Below are positions 27,389 through 36,433 of a DNA stretch of 64,000 nt, one piece after another. The stretch is from Flavobacteriales bacterium 34_180_T64. Its GTDB lineage: Bacteria; Bacteroidota; Bacteroidia; Flavobacteriales; Flavobacteriaceae. Each line of letters starts with the position of its first letter. Position 1 is the first letter of the stretch. Position numbers and translations under genes: made by a program. The stretch spans positions 1 to 64,000 of the forward strand of contig MAAR01000011.1 in assembly GCA_002162765.1 (NCBI GenBank), given 5' to 3'. The notes beneath the pieces were generated by a model. It was not told where the DNA came from, did no database searches, and was given only the letters and a program-made list of their open reading frames with translations.

Positions 27389-28108
27389 CTAATCTGTAGT
27401 TTCTTCCATAGTGTGATACACATTTTGGACATCGTCGTCCTCTTCAAGTTTTTCAAGTAGTTTTTCTACATCTGTAGATTGTGCTTCGGAAATTGCTTTC
27501 GTAACTTGAGGAATACGTTCAAAACCTGATGATAAGATTTCAATGTCTCTAGATTCTAATTCAGCTTGAATAGCTCCGAAACTTTCAAAAGGTGCATAAA
27601 TAAGAATACCATCGTCATCAGCGAAAACTTCTTCAGCACCAAAATCTATGAACTCTAATTCCAATTCCTCTGGATCTAAATTTTCAGAGGCAATTCTGAA
27701 ATTACAGGTGTGGTCAAACATAAAAATAACAGAGCCAGATGTACCAAGATTCCCATCACATTTATTAAAGTAACTTCTCACATTTGCCACGGTACGCGTG
27801 TTGTTATCGGTTGCAGTTTCAACTAAAATGGCAATGCCATGTGGTGCATAGCCTTCAAATAAAACTTCTTTATAATCACCTTGCCCTTTTTCACTTGCTT
27901 TCTTAATGGCGCGTTCTACATTGTCTTTAGGCATATTAACTGCCTTGGCATTTTGTATGACAGCTCTTAAGCGAGAATTGCTATCTGGATCAGGACCGCC
28001 TTCCTTAACTGCCATAACGATATCTTTGCCAATACGCGTAAATGCTTTGCTCATGGCTGACCAACGTTTCATTTTACGTGCTTTACGGAATTCAAAAGCT
28101 CTTCCCAT
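27389..28108 (-). CDS. yebC: YebC/PmpR family translation or transcription factor
   Basis: This 239-residue protein has the N-terminal MGRAFEFRKARKMKRWSAMS form typical of Bacteroidota YebC. It has GPDPDSNSRLRAVIQNAKA near 38 and the long acidic middle and C-terminal domain (ELEFIDFGAEEVFADDDGI). The family was described as DNA-binding regulators and more recently linked to relief of ribosome stalling at polyproline stretches. Both roles are from established work on homologues. It is cytosolic and monocistronic. Confidence 0.9.
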   Translation of the reverse strand: MGRAFEFRKARKMKRWSAMSKAFTRIGKDIVMAVKEGGPDPDSNSRLRAVIQNAKAVNMPKDNVERAIKKASEKGQGDYKEVLFEGYAPHGIAILVETATDNNTRTVANVRSYFNKCDGNLGTSGSVIFMFDHTCNFRIASENLDPEELELEFIDFGAEEVFADDDGILIYAPFESFGAIQAELESRDIEILSSGFERIPQVTKAISEAQSTDVEKLLEKLEEDDDVQNVYHTMEETTD

Positions 28109-28162
28109 TTTATATTTTTATTTGTGTGTTTAACTTCGTGGTAGCAAATTTAAAAAAAACTC

Positions 28163-29197
28163 TTAGTCCTTTGGTATGTGTTTAGATAAAAACGTATCGT
28201 TAGCCATATTTAATCCGTTTAAAGTTTTTTGACGTCGAACATTTAATTTATCATTAATTGAATTATAGGTCTTAACGGCCTTGTTAACTTCTTTAACTTT
28301 TTTATTATAAGCATCAATTTGCTTCTTGGTACGTTTGCGTTCTGGAGTTTTTTCTAAAGTTTCTGTTATAGCGGTCATACTCTCATTTAGAATATAGAAG
28401 TCTACTAATTCCGGAATTTGGTTTTCACTTTCATCGATATAATATTCAAAAATAGTGCGTGTAGCTTCCACTATAGATGTGTCATTTTTATATACGTTTG
28501 TTGTATCCAGTACTTTGAGGCCTTCAATTGCAGCTTTATTTAAAGCGTTTGTGTTTTGTTGAATAGCGCTTACATCTTTACGTTCCATGGCTTCCCATAA
28601 ATACAATTCGTTGACATACACTTTGAAAAAGACAAGATAGAGTTCATTATAATGCTCGAAAACTATATTTGAGAGTTTCATTTTCTTACCTAAATCAGAT
28701 TCATTTTTAATAATTTCTATGTTGTTTTTAGCTGCGAACAAATGAAAGTTCATTTCGTAATTAGCCTGAGACTCCGCCATTTTTTCATCTGCTAATTTTC
28801 GCATAAGCATATAGGCTTCCATAGCATCATACGATTGTTCTGCAACTGCTTTCATATCTAAGATTTTTGCATAATCTTCATTTAATAGATCTCTATTGAA
28901 GTTCAAGTAATCTAAAACTTGATTTTTATACCTGTCTCCATCAAAACCCTTCGCTCGCTCAATTTTTAGAATAGCACGTTCAATAGATTTAATTAACACC
29001 TTACGTTTATTAGTTACATTTTTATCGCTTTTACTATGAGCAATAGCTTTAGTGTATTTCCACATGTTTTTTGAAATAACCTCTTGTTCTTCACTCACAA
29101 AATTTAAATAATCTACTGCAGTTTTAAAGTTTTGCGCTGATGCGGTTTTGGGCATTGTAAAAAGAAAGAGCACTAGGAGGCAAGGCAATAGTTTCAT
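28163..29197 (-). CDS. Secreted helical protein of unknown function, coupled to the S41 protease
   Basis: The likely start is the ATG at 29197, one base after the stop of the S41 protease gene. It gives a signal peptide (MKLLPCLLVLFLFTMPKTASAQ) and a 345-residue protein. An ATG at 29230 would add 11 residues before the signal peptide and overlap the upstream gene. The mature protein is almost entirely helical and lysine- and glutamate-rich, with probable coiled coils (near 300-330). It is likely periplasmic or surface-attached, and the tight coupling suggests it is a substrate or partner of the protease. It may match a surface-protein family shared with Leptospira, but I am not sure. Confidence 0.65.
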   Translation of the reverse strand: MKLLPCLLVLFLFTMPKTASAQNFKTAVDYLNFVSEEQEVISKNMWKYTKAIAHSKSDKNVTNKRKVLIKSIERAILKIERAKGFDGDRYKNQVLDYLNFNRDLLNEDYAKILDMKAVAEQSYDAMEAYMLMRKLADEKMAESQANYEMNFHLFAAKNNIEIIKNESDLGKKMKLSNIVFEHYNELYLVFFKVYVNELYLWEAMERKDVSAIQQNTNALNKAAIEGLKVLDTTNVYKNDTSIVEATRTIFEYYIDESENQIPELVDFYILNESMTAITETLEKTPERKRTKKQIDAYNKKVKEVNKAVKTYNSINDKLNVRRQKTLNGLNMANDTFLSKHIPKD

Positions 29198-29198
29198 A

Positions 29199-31256
29199 CT
29201 AGTTTGATGTGTGATGGTTAATAAAATCATTTATAATTTGGTATGCCTCGTCTATATAAATATCTGTGGCAATGTCTTTTAAGCTCAGGGCGTTTAGTTG
29301 TTTGTCTTCGGAATTATATGCTAACAACTCATCGATACGTTTTAAGTTGCTCACGTCAAAAGAGGCTACTGCTGCATCAATTTGCTTTGAATACACATTC
29401 CATTGCGTCTTTGTATTTAATTGATCGTTATGAATCGCATCTAGGGTTAGTGGGTAGTTTGCTGTTTTATTTATATAATTTTTAAGTACTAATGCATTTA
29501 ATTGTTTAATGCCTTCAAATGCTAAGTTGCTTTTAATTCTTTTTTGACTTAATACGTGCGTCGAATCTAAATTTAATTTTGAAAGTGGTCGATGTTTTAA
29601 ACGCACTGAAGTAGAGTCATTTTCAAATGCGTAGTCCATAAATTGCTCTTCTGATTTAAAACCGTCATAAAATGTTGGTAGTATAATATCTGGAATCACA
29701 CCTTTAGATTGAATACTGCCACCTGTTACTCTATAAAATTTTTCAACTGTAACTTTACAAAAGCCCAGTTCTTCAGATTCGCTTAAAGGCAAAATTGTTT
29801 GAGCACTAGATTTTCCATGAGTTCTTGACCCAACAATAATTGCGCGATTATAATCTTGCATGGCACTTGCAAAAAACTCTGAAGCCGACGCACTAAAACT
29901 ATTAACTAAAACAACAATAGGTTTGCTGAAAAGTGAGCCGCGGTTTGCATCTCTAAGCGTATAATTTTCACGTTCTCTATATTTTAATATACTTACAGGA
30001 CCACGATTAATGAACATCCCAGACAAATCTGTTGCTTCTTTCATCGATCCTCCGCCGTTAAATCGCAGGTCGATAATTAAGCCCTCTATTCCTTCTTTTT
30101 GCAATTCATAAAGTGCTTTGGCAACGTCGTTAGCAAGTCCTAATCCATAAGTTGATTCCATATTTGTATAAAAACTAGGAATGTTCAAATAACCAATCGT
30201 TTTCTTGCTTTTTAATACATAAGCCTTCGCTAAATTACCTTCGTTTTTAATGAGCTCTTTTGTTAAATTAATAGCGACTAAATTTCCATTTTGTTTTTTT
30301 ATTTTAAAGCTTATGTTGCGATGTAGCTTGTTATTGGTAAAAGCATGAATATCTTCAATTGAAATACAAAATGTTTCTAGAACATCATCACCAGATTTTA
30401 AGGATTTCAGGATGTCATTAACCTCAAATCCTCCGTGCTTATGAGCAGGACTTCCTGAAACAATATGTGCAATAATGATATCGCCATTGTCATTTTTTGA
30501 AGTGAAAATTCCAAAACCTTCTTGGTTGCTTGTAACTGAGGATTCGAATTGCATTTTATCCGAGCTATTAAAAAAACTTGAATTTGGATCTTGATAATTT
30601 GTGAAGGCATTCAAAAATGCCTCTTTTATAAATTGATCAATTCCTCCAGATTGTGACAAAATTTCTTCTAGTAGACAAATTTCATTCTGAATAACTTTCG
30701 ATTTGACACCATGTTCTAAAGCTTTAAAATTTTTCTTTACTGATGCTATAATGGAGTCTTTATCTAGAATTTGTTGAACGACTTCATAACGAATACGTTT
30801 ACTCCAATATAATTTCATTTTTTGACTGTCATCGAAATATTTAAAATTTTCCTTAGTAGTGAAATTCAAATTGTCTTTTCCCGAATAATCTAATGTCTCA
30901 TCCTTAAGACTTGAAATGATGCGAATTGTAGTATTAATTCGTTCTTGATATGCACTAATATATTTATCAATAAATCCGCATTGTTTTGTATTAATATAAT
31001 CATCTATATTAAACTCATCTTTCTTAAAAGCATCAATGTCTGCTTGCGTAAAATAGCGTTTGTTGCTATCAACAATATCCATAAATAAGTGAAACACATG
31101 TGTTGACAAGGAGTCGTTTACAGTCTTAGGACTGTAATGATTTTCATTGATAAATTTAGCCAATGCTTCGACTTGATCACAAAAGGAAGATTGGTTTTGA
31201 GAATGAATATTAGCAAATGTAAAAATGAAGAATATAAAGAAGAATGTTTGTTTCAT
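29199..31256 (-). CDS. S41 family carboxy-terminal processing protease
   Basis: This 685-residue exported protease has a signal peptide ending in NIHSQ. A long helical N-terminal domain is followed by a PDZ domain (GFGIFTSKNDNGDIIIAHIVSGSPA, near 240-300) and the peptidase core. The core has RFNGGGSMKEA near 400, SFSASASEFFA carrying the serine nucleophile near 455-461 and GSRTHGKSSAQ with the lysine near 480. The layout matches the Prc/Tsp (tail-specific) branch that trims or degrades periplasmic proteins from the C-terminus. The downstream helical secreted protein gene follows directly. Confidence 0.92.
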   Translation of the reverse strand: MKQTFFFIFFIFTFANIHSQNQSSFCDQVEALAKFINENHYSPKTVNDSLSTHVFHLFMDIVDSNKRYFTQADIDAFKKDEFNIDDYINTKQCGFIDKYISAYQERINTTIRIISSLKDETLDYSGKDNLNFTTKENFKYFDDSQKMKLYWSKRIRYEVVQQILDKDSIIASVKKNFKALEHGVKSKVIQNEICLLEEILSQSGGIDQFIKEAFLNAFTNYQDPNSSFFNSSDKMQFESSVTSNQEGFGIFTSKNDNGDIIIAHIVSGSPAHKHGGFEVNDILKSLKSGDDVLETFCISIEDIHAFTNNKLHRNISFKIKKQNGNLVAINLTKELIKNEGNLAKAYVLKSKKTIGYLNIPSFYTNMESTYGLGLANDVAKALYELQKEGIEGLIIDLRFNGGGSMKEATDLSGMFINRGPVSILKYRERENYTLRDANRGSLFSKPIVVLVNSFSASASEFFASAMQDYNRAIIVGSRTHGKSSAQTILPLSESEELGFCKVTVEKFYRVTGGSIQSKGVIPDIILPTFYDGFKSEEQFMDYAFENDSTSVRLKHRPLSKLNLDSTHVLSQKRIKSNLAFEGIKQLNALVLKNYINKTANYPLTLDAIHNDQLNTKTQWNVYSKQIDAAVASFDVSNLKRIDELLAYNSEDKQLNALSLKDIATDIYIDEAYQIINDFINHHTSN

Positions 31257-31304
31257 AAAATTTGGGGAGCCCTATTAAAATGTGATGAGACAAAAAATTC
31301 TGTT

Positions 31305-31598
31305 TCAATCTTCATCTGGTTCAACAATAGCTTCAATAGCTTCAGCGAGTTGAAAATCTTTATTTGTGACGCCTTTGGCACTATGCGTTGACAATGATAT
31401 TGTTAAAACATTATATACATTCGACCAATTTGGATGATGATTAAGTGCTTCACATTCAAAAGCAATTCTGCTCATAGCGCTAAAACAATCTTTAAAACTG
31501 TTAAATTCAAATTCAGCGTGTAATGCGTTGTCATAAAATTCCCAATCTGGAAATCGTAATAATTTTTTCTCAATAGTATCTTGAGTGAGAGGTGTCAT
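31305..31598 (-). CDS. phhB: 4a-hydroxytetrahydrobiopterin dehydratase
   Basis: This 97-residue enzyme has the PCD/DCoH signature: FPDWEFYDNALHAEF early, then ALNHHPNWSNVYN near residues 55-68 with the catalytic histidines, and the C-terminal LTISLSTHSAKGVT. It recycles the pterin cofactor of aromatic amino acid hydroxylases. No hydroxylase gene is next to it here. It sits between the S41 protease and the RmlD-like gene on the minus strand, with gaps of about 50 bp. Confidence 0.92.
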   Translation of the reverse strand: MTPLTQDTIEKKLLRFPDWEFYDNALHAEFEFNSFKDCFSAMSRIAFECEALNHHPNWSNVYNVLTISLSTHSAKGVTNKDFQLAEAIEAIVEPDED

Positions 31599-31649
31599 AT
31601 AATGAATATTGTTTCTCTAAATTTAGAAAAAAAATTATAATTAACATAG

Positions 31650-32480
31650 TTATTTATGAAGATCTTCTAAAACTTTGGAACTTGTAATTTGAAGGTGTTT
31701 AGGGAGCTTATTAAATTTGGGTAAAACAGCTAAATAACGATCTTCATTGGTTGTATAAACTTGTTTGTAGTTTACTTTTTTTGAAGTGATTTGTTCTACT
31801 AGATCTTTGAAAAACTCATCATGATGAACTAAATCTGTACTCCCCAAATGAAAAATCCCTGATTTGTTTCTATTTATAATATAATGAATTTGCTGAGTGA
31901 CTTTTATATCAGTTGTAACATTCATTATAATGTTAGGAAAAATCTCGACTGCAGTGCCTTCATCAATGTGTTGTTTGATTTCTCTAACTCTGGGAGAGTG
32001 AACGCCAAGTACCATTGGAAGTCTTATAACAACCGCCTTTTTCTTTGGCAAACGAAGCAACATGTTTTCAACTTTAATTTTAAAATGTCCATAAACACTA
32101 GCACTTAAAGTTTTGTCAAACTCATAGCTTGGATATTTACTATAAGCGTCGAATGCATTGGCAGAAGACAAGTAGATTATCTTACAATCATGGGTAGTTA
32201 TGTATTCTGAAATATGCTGATGAGCAATGGATTGTGCATGAAAATCACCTCGTAAACTCGATATTACTATTGAAGGTTTTACAAATTCTAAAATTTCATA
32301 AACATCATCTTCTTCAACATTATACTGTATAAAATGCTTGTTTTTTTTTAAGTCTTTATTGGGTGTTCTATAAGTTCCAAAGGTTTTAAAATAGGGACAG
32401 AGTTCTCTATATATTGCAGCGCCAATAAATCCAGTGGCACCAAGTATAAGTATTCTATGTTTACTGTCCTTCTCTTTCAT
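31650..32480 (-). CDS. RmlD-like NAD(P)-dependent sugar-nucleotide reductase/epimerase
   Basis: This 276-residue short-chain dehydrogenase of the extended type has the Rossmann motif GATGFIGAAIYREL at residues 14-27, a VISSLRG block near 78 and IIYLSSANAF near 115. The SxnYxxxK catalytic pattern (YGHFKIK) lies near 147-153, and RLPMVLG follows near 175. It resembles dTDP-4-dehydrorhamnose reductases, though it is not in a rhamnose operon, so the substrate is open. It lies 22 bp after gcvT on the minus strand. Confidence 0.75.
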   Translation of the reverse strand: MKEKDSKHRILILGATGFIGAAIYRELCPYFKTFGTYRTPNKDLKKNKHFIQYNVEEDDVYEILEFVKPSIVISSLRGDFHAQSIAHQHISEYITTHDCKIIYLSSANAFDAYSKYPSYEFDKTLSASVYGHFKIKVENMLLRLPKKKAVVIRLPMVLGVHSPRVREIKQHIDEGTAVEIFPNIIMNVTTDIKVTQQIHYIINRNKSGIFHLGSTDLVHHDEFFKDLVEQITSKKVNYKQVYTTNEDRYLAVLPKFNKLPKHLQITSSKVLEDLHK

Positions 32481-32502
32481 TTAATCCATCCATTGGACAA
32501 TT

Positions 32503-33585
32503 TTAACCTTTATAAAAAGGTAATTTTATAACAGTGGCAGGAACCGCATTTTTACGAATCTGAATATTAATTTTACTATTAACATCTGAAAATATAACTG
32601 GCACATATCCTAGCCCTATACCTTTTCCAAGAGATGGAGACATTGTTCCAGAAGTAACTACTCCTATAGTTTTACCCTGATTATCTACAATGTCATAACC
32701 TTGTCTAGGAATACCGCGATCGTCAATTTCAAAAGCAATAAGCTTGCGTTCTGAGCCTCGACGTTTTTCAGCTTCCAATGCTTCCGAATTTGTAAAGGAT
32801 TTTGAGAATTTTGTAATCCATCCTAAACCAGCTTCAATAGGAGAAGTTGTATCATCGATATCATTTCCGTATAAACAATAACCCATTTCAAGACGTAAAG
32901 TATCTCTGGCTGCCAGTCCTATTGGTTTAATGCCGAAATCGCTACCAGCTTCCATAACGTTGTCCCAAACTTGTTTAACGTCTTCATTTTTGCAATAAAT
33001 TTCAAAGCCACCACTTCCAGTATATCCAGTTGCCGAAATAATAACATGTTCTATGCCTGCAAAATCACCAATTTCAAAATTATAAAATTTGATGTTTGAT
33101 AAATCGTGACTGGTTAAACTTTGCATCGCCTCTATGGCTTTAGGACCTTGAATCGCTAATAAAGAATAGGCGTCACTTAAATCTTTCATTTCTGCACCAA
33201 CATCATTTTTAGATGAAATCCAATTCCAATCCTTCTCAATATTACTGGCATTCACAACTAACAAAAATGTCTCTTCTTTAACTTTATATACAATTAAATC
33301 ATCAACAATGCCGCCATTATCATTCGGGAAGCAGCTGTATTGCGCTTTTCCTATTGTTAATTTAGACGCATCGTTGCTACAAACTTTCTGTACAAGATCT
33401 AAGGCATTAGGCCCTTCAATTAAGAATTCTCCCATGTGCGATACATCAAAAACGCCAACACCAGTCCTAACAGTTTCATGTTCTATGTTCACACCTTCAT
33501 ATTGTACAGGCATATTATAACCAGCGAAAGGCACTAATTTTGCGCCTAGAGCTTCATGAGTTGTTGTTAATGCAGTATTTTTCAT
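32503..33585 (-). CDS. gcvT: Aminomethyltransferase (glycine cleavage T protein)
   Basis: This 360-residue T protein transfers the one-carbon unit from the aminomethyl-lipoyl arm of H protein to tetrahydrofolate. The start of the family is present ([22 protein letters not shown]). The folate-binding region includes [11 protein letters not shown] near 45-55 and [12 protein letters not shown] near 190-201, with [12 protein letters not shown] and [17 protein letters not shown] at the C-terminus. No gcvH or gcvP is adjacent; in Flavobacteriaceae they often lie apart. A -7-like box (TAGTTTTG on the minus strand, 33612-33619) lies 27 bp upstream. Confidence 0.95.
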   Translation of the reverse strand: MKNTALTTTHEALGAKLVPFAGYNMPVQYEGVNIEHETVRTGVGVFDVSHMGEFLIEGPNALDLVQKVCSNDASKLTIGKAQYSCFPNDNGGIVDDLIVYKVKEETFLLVVNASNIEKDWNWISSKNDVGAEMKDLSDAYSLLAIQGPKAIEAMQSLTSHDLSNIKFYNFEIGDFAGIEHVIISATGYTGSGGFEIYCKNEDVKQVWDNVMEAGSDFGIKPIGLAARDTLRLEMGYCLYGNDIDDTTSPIEAGLGWITKFSKSFTNSEALEAEKRRGSERKLIAFEIDDRGIPRQGYDIVDNQGKTIGVVTSGTMSPSLGKGIGLGYVPVIFSDVNSKINIQIRKNAVPATVIKLPFYKG

Positions 33586-33611
33586 TATTAGATCTTAATT
33601 AATTAGTTAGA

Positions 33612-33629
33612 CAAAACTACATAAATTTG
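33612..33629. promoter_or_regulatory. Back-to-back -7 promoter elements of gcvT and the aminopeptidase gene
   Basis: On the minus strand TAGTTTTG (33619 to 33612) and on the plus strand TAAATTTG (33622-33629) both fit TAnnTTTG and are separated by two bases. The first would serve gcvT and the second the aminopeptidase P gene. No -33 TTG is obvious for either. Confidence 0.45.
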
Positions 33630-33713
33630 CTTTAAATGTTTTATAAATGTGCTGTTAAACTTTTTTATAAAAGATCTTATTTATGTAATTTCAATGTCTC
33701 AAATAAAATTAGT

Positions 33714-35192
33714 ATGAATTTCCGATTAACCATTATTATTACTTTAATAAGTTCACTAACATTAGTAGCACAAGATCGATTACCAGACGACTATTTATCT
33801 AAAGAATTCCATAAAGAGCGAAGGGCGGCGCTAAGGGCTGTCATGCCCGTTAATAGCATGGCTGTGTTTTTTACAAATGCCGTACGTAATCGGTCAAATG
33901 ATGTGGATTATGTTTTTCATCAAGATCCTAATTTTTATTACCTAACAGGATACAAAGAACCTAATGGTGTTCTAGTAATTTACTCTGAAAATCAAATTAA
34001 TGCTCAGGGCGAAACATTTAATGAAGTATTGTATGTGCAAGAACGAAACCTAAAATATGAACAGTGGACTGGATATAGATTAGGAATAGAAGGTGCAAAA
34101 GAAAAGCTTGGATTTAAATTGGCGAATTCAGGCAAAGATTTTATTGATTCCAAAATTGATTATGCAAAATTCAATATAATATTAATGAACGACTTTAAAA
34201 ATGATCTAAGAGATTCTAGTCGTAATAAAGCAGACTTATATGATTTAGTTGAAACTTTTAAAAGAAAAATTGATTATGTCGAAACCGATAAAATTACAGG
34301 TAAACCAGTGCGCAAGAAATTGATGCAAAAAGGTTATGAGGCTTATGAAATTAAAAAAGATTTCAAAATTTTATCGAAGTTAATGGCAGAATTAAGACAA
34401 ATTAAAACAAAAGAAGAACTTGTATTACTTTCAAAAGCAATTCGCATTTCAGCAATTGGTCAAATTGAAGTAATGAAAGCCATGCACACCGAAATGTCTG
34501 AATCTGAAATTCAAGGTGTTCATGAATATGTATATAAAAAATACAATAGTGAATATGAGGGCTTTCCATCAGTAATTGGCTCAGGAAACAATAGTTGTAT
34601 TCTTCATTATATTGAAAATAGTAAAACTGTAGTTCAGGATGAATTGGTCCTTATGGATTTAGGAGCCGAATATCATGGGTATTCTGGAGATGTCACAAGA
34701 ACTATTCCTGCAAATGGTACCTTTAGCCCAGAACAAAAAACAATATATGATTTGGTTTTAAGGGCGCAAGTTGCTGGGATAAAAGCATCAATTGTGGGTA
34801 ATACTACAAAAGATACTGATACGGCATCTAGAGCTATTATTACGCAAGGACTGATTGAGCTTGGGATTTTAAAAAATGAAAAAGAAACTAGAAAATATTT
34901 CCCACATAGTACAAGCCATTATCTAGGTTTAGATGTTCATGATGTTAATTTAAAAGGGCCATTTAAAGCCAATATGGTCATTACTATTGAGCCCGGAATC
35001 TATATTCCTCATGGGAGTGAATGTGATAAAAAATGGTGGGGAATTGGCGTGCGAATTGAAGATGACATTCTGATTTCTGAAAACGGCCCAATTAATTTAT
35101 CTGAAGAAGCTCCTAGAACCACTGACGCAATTGAAGCTTTAATGAAAACTAGCAGTGCATTAGATGCTTTTAAGTTGCCTAAATTGGACTAA
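33714..35192 (+). CDS. pepP: Secreted aminopeptidase P family protein (Xaa-Pro aminopeptidase)
   Basis: The ATG at 33714 gives a signal peptide (MNFRLTIIITLISSLTLVAQ) and a 492-residue protein; an ATG at 33636 would add 26 residues ahead of it and is not needed. The N-terminal creatinase domain is followed by the pita-bread domain. Its metal ligands are LMDLGAEYHGYSGDVTR (two Asp), HSTSHYLGLDVHD (His), ITIEPGIYIP (Glu) and GVRIEDD (Glu). It removes N-terminal residues before proline and should act in the periplasm. The last 13 codons are repeated, in degenerate form and in the same frame, at 36392-36433, on the far side of the hydrolase gene. Confidence 0.92.
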   Translation: MNFRLTIIITLISSLTLVAQDRLPDDYLSKEFHKERRAALRAVMPVNSMAVFFTNAVRNRSNDVDYVFHQDPNFYYLTGYKEPNGVLVIYSENQINAQGETFNEVLYVQERNLKYEQWTGYRLGIEGAKEKLGFKLANSGKDFIDSKIDYAKFNIILMNDFKNDLRDSSRNKADLYDLVETFKRKIDYVETDKITGKPVRKKLMQKGYEAYEIKKDFKILSKLMAELRQIKTKEELVLLSKAIRISAIGQIEVMKAMHTEMSESEIQGVHEYVYKKYNSEYEGFPSVIGSGNNSCILHYIENSKTVVQDELVLMDLGAEYHGYSGDVTRTIPANGTFSPEQKTIYDLVLRAQVAGIKASIVGNTTKDTDTASRAIITQGLIELGILKNEKETRKYFPHSTSHYLGLDVHDVNLKGPFKANMVITIEPGIYIPHGSECDKKWWGIGVRIEDDILISENGPINLSEEAPRTTDAIEALMKTSSALDAFKLPKLD

Positions 35193-35196
35193 ATTG
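35155..35196 (+). repeat. Direct repeat, left copy (3' end of the aminopeptidase gene)
   Basis: This 42-bp stretch covers the last codons of the aminopeptidase gene through its TAA and 4 bases beyond. It matches 36392-36433 at 37 of 42 positions, with 30 of 32 at the 3' part. The two copies bracket the hydrolase gene; the shift between them is 1,237 bp. Confidence 0.85.
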
Positions 35197-35225
35197 TAAA
35201 TTTTTATAAAGTATTTACGTGGTTT

Positions 35226-36377
35226 TTATAGTTTTATGAACTTACTTGATAATTTTAAAGATTCTTTCGAGTACTTTATTATATAAACCCCTTTTGATAA
35301 ACTGGATAAATTAATTTGAAATATATTATTGTTGATTATTTCTTGAAAGATTAGTTGTCCTACACTATTATATATTGTAAATAAACCGCCAATATTCTCT
35401 AATGGTATGGTTAAATTTAATTCATCTATTATAGGATTGGGGGACATCTCAAATCCACTCTGAATATTTAAATCTTCTAGGTTAAGTGCATTGCAATTTT
35501 GACTGAAATTTATTTGTGTAGAATCTTGCAAAGATTCATTAAAACTAATTAATGCATCTTGATTATCATTCAAAGTATAGTCTAGCCATAAATTTAAAAA
35601 ATTAAAAGTTATTTGTTGCTGCTCTTCTCTTGTAATGTTTAAGCTAGGATTACATATAGATTCACCAAAGTCACAGTTGAAATTTGTATTAGCAAAATAA
35701 CAATGTCCAGCATTTATAATATTTATATGTGTCTTGCATTCAGATGCCAAATTAGTATACATAAGCTCCTGATTTGTGTTAGCAGGACTTATACAATCAT
35801 CATCTCCAGAAAAAATAAGCGAAGGGACAGTAACATTTATAGCTACTGATATTGCAGAAGGATTGGTTTCCGCCGAAGCAAAATTAACAAGAGTGCTAAT
35901 TGTCAAATTATTTTCAGCAGCCAAAAAGGCCGCTCCACCACCCATAGAATGCCCTATTAGTGCAGTTTTTGGCGTTAGAGAATTATAGAAAACAGAAGTG
36001 TTATCTAAATTTTCATTTTGCATTTGTGCAGCAATAAATTTTAAATCCAGTCCGAAATCTTCATGGTTTGGTGTTATACTCATTTCAGTGGTTGGAAAAC
36101 AAATCACATATCCATGAGGTACCAATTCGTCCCAAAAATTCTGATAAGCTCCCCAGTCCATTAAAAAGCCATGTCCAAAAACGATTACAGGGAAATTGCC
36201 TATTTCAATAGGAACATTTTCGCCAGGATTATCGGTGGGATAGTAAATTTCTGTTTCTATATACCGGTTTCTATCACTATCATAAAAATCAATTGTGGTA
36301 TGACCAATGTCAAATGTCTGGGCTGACAGATTTGTGAAAAAAAATAAAAAATATAGGAGAACTAAATAATACTTCAT
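35226..36377 (-). CDS. Secreted alpha/beta hydrolase with T9SS type A sorting domain
   Basis: This 383-residue protein has a signal peptide ending in NLSAQ. The alpha/beta-hydrolase core has an oxyanion region VIVFGHGFLMDW near 63. The nucleophile is in IGHSMGGGA (Ser144), the acid likely in FSGDDDC near 193 and the histidine in NAGHCYF near 223. It resembles chlorophyllase or platelet-activating-factor acetylhydrolase-like esterases. The last ~80 residues form the T9SS sorting domain (MSPNPIIDELNL, then GVYIIKYS and a basic end). It should be secreted or held at the cell surface. Flanking direct repeats of the aminopeptidase gene end suggest this gene was inserted here. The substrate is unknown. 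Confidence 0.87.
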   Translation of the reverse strand: MKYYLVLLYFLFFFTNLSAQTFDIGHTTIDFYDSDRNRYIETEIYYPTDNPGENVPIEIGNFPVIVFGHGFLMDWGAYQNFWDELVPHGYVICFPTTEMSITPNHEDFGLDLKFIAAQMQNENLDNTSVFYNSLTPKTALIGHSMGGGAAFLAAENNLTISTLVNFASAETNPSAISVAINVTVPSLIFSGDDDCISPANTNQELMYTNLASECKTHINIINAGHCYFANTNFNCDFGESICNPSLNITREEQQQITFNFLNLWLDYTLNDNQDALISFNESLQDSTQINFSQNCNALNLEDLNIQSGFEMSPNPIIDELNLTIPLENIGGLFTIYNSVGQLIFQEIINNNIFQINLSSLSKGVYIIKYSKESLKLSSKFIKL

Positions 36378-36391
36378 TGTTATGTTTTATG

Positions 36392-36433
36392 GTGGATTAA
36401 CTGCTTTTAAGTTGCTAAAATTGGACTAAATTG
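36392..36433 (+). repeat. Direct repeat, right copy (degenerate remnant of the aminopeptidase gene end)
   Basis: Read in the aminopeptidase frame this copy gives GGLTAFKLLKLD and a stop, against SALDAFKLPKLD in the intact gene. It overlaps the end of thrC by 8 bp on the opposite strand. It has no start codon or upstream coding part and so is a relic, not a gene. Confidence 0.8.

Noticed and set aside
35226..36377. Insertion sequence around the hydrolase
   Set aside because: There is no transposase or terminal inverted repeat. The flanking direct repeats are a gene end, so only the unusual insertion itself is claimed.
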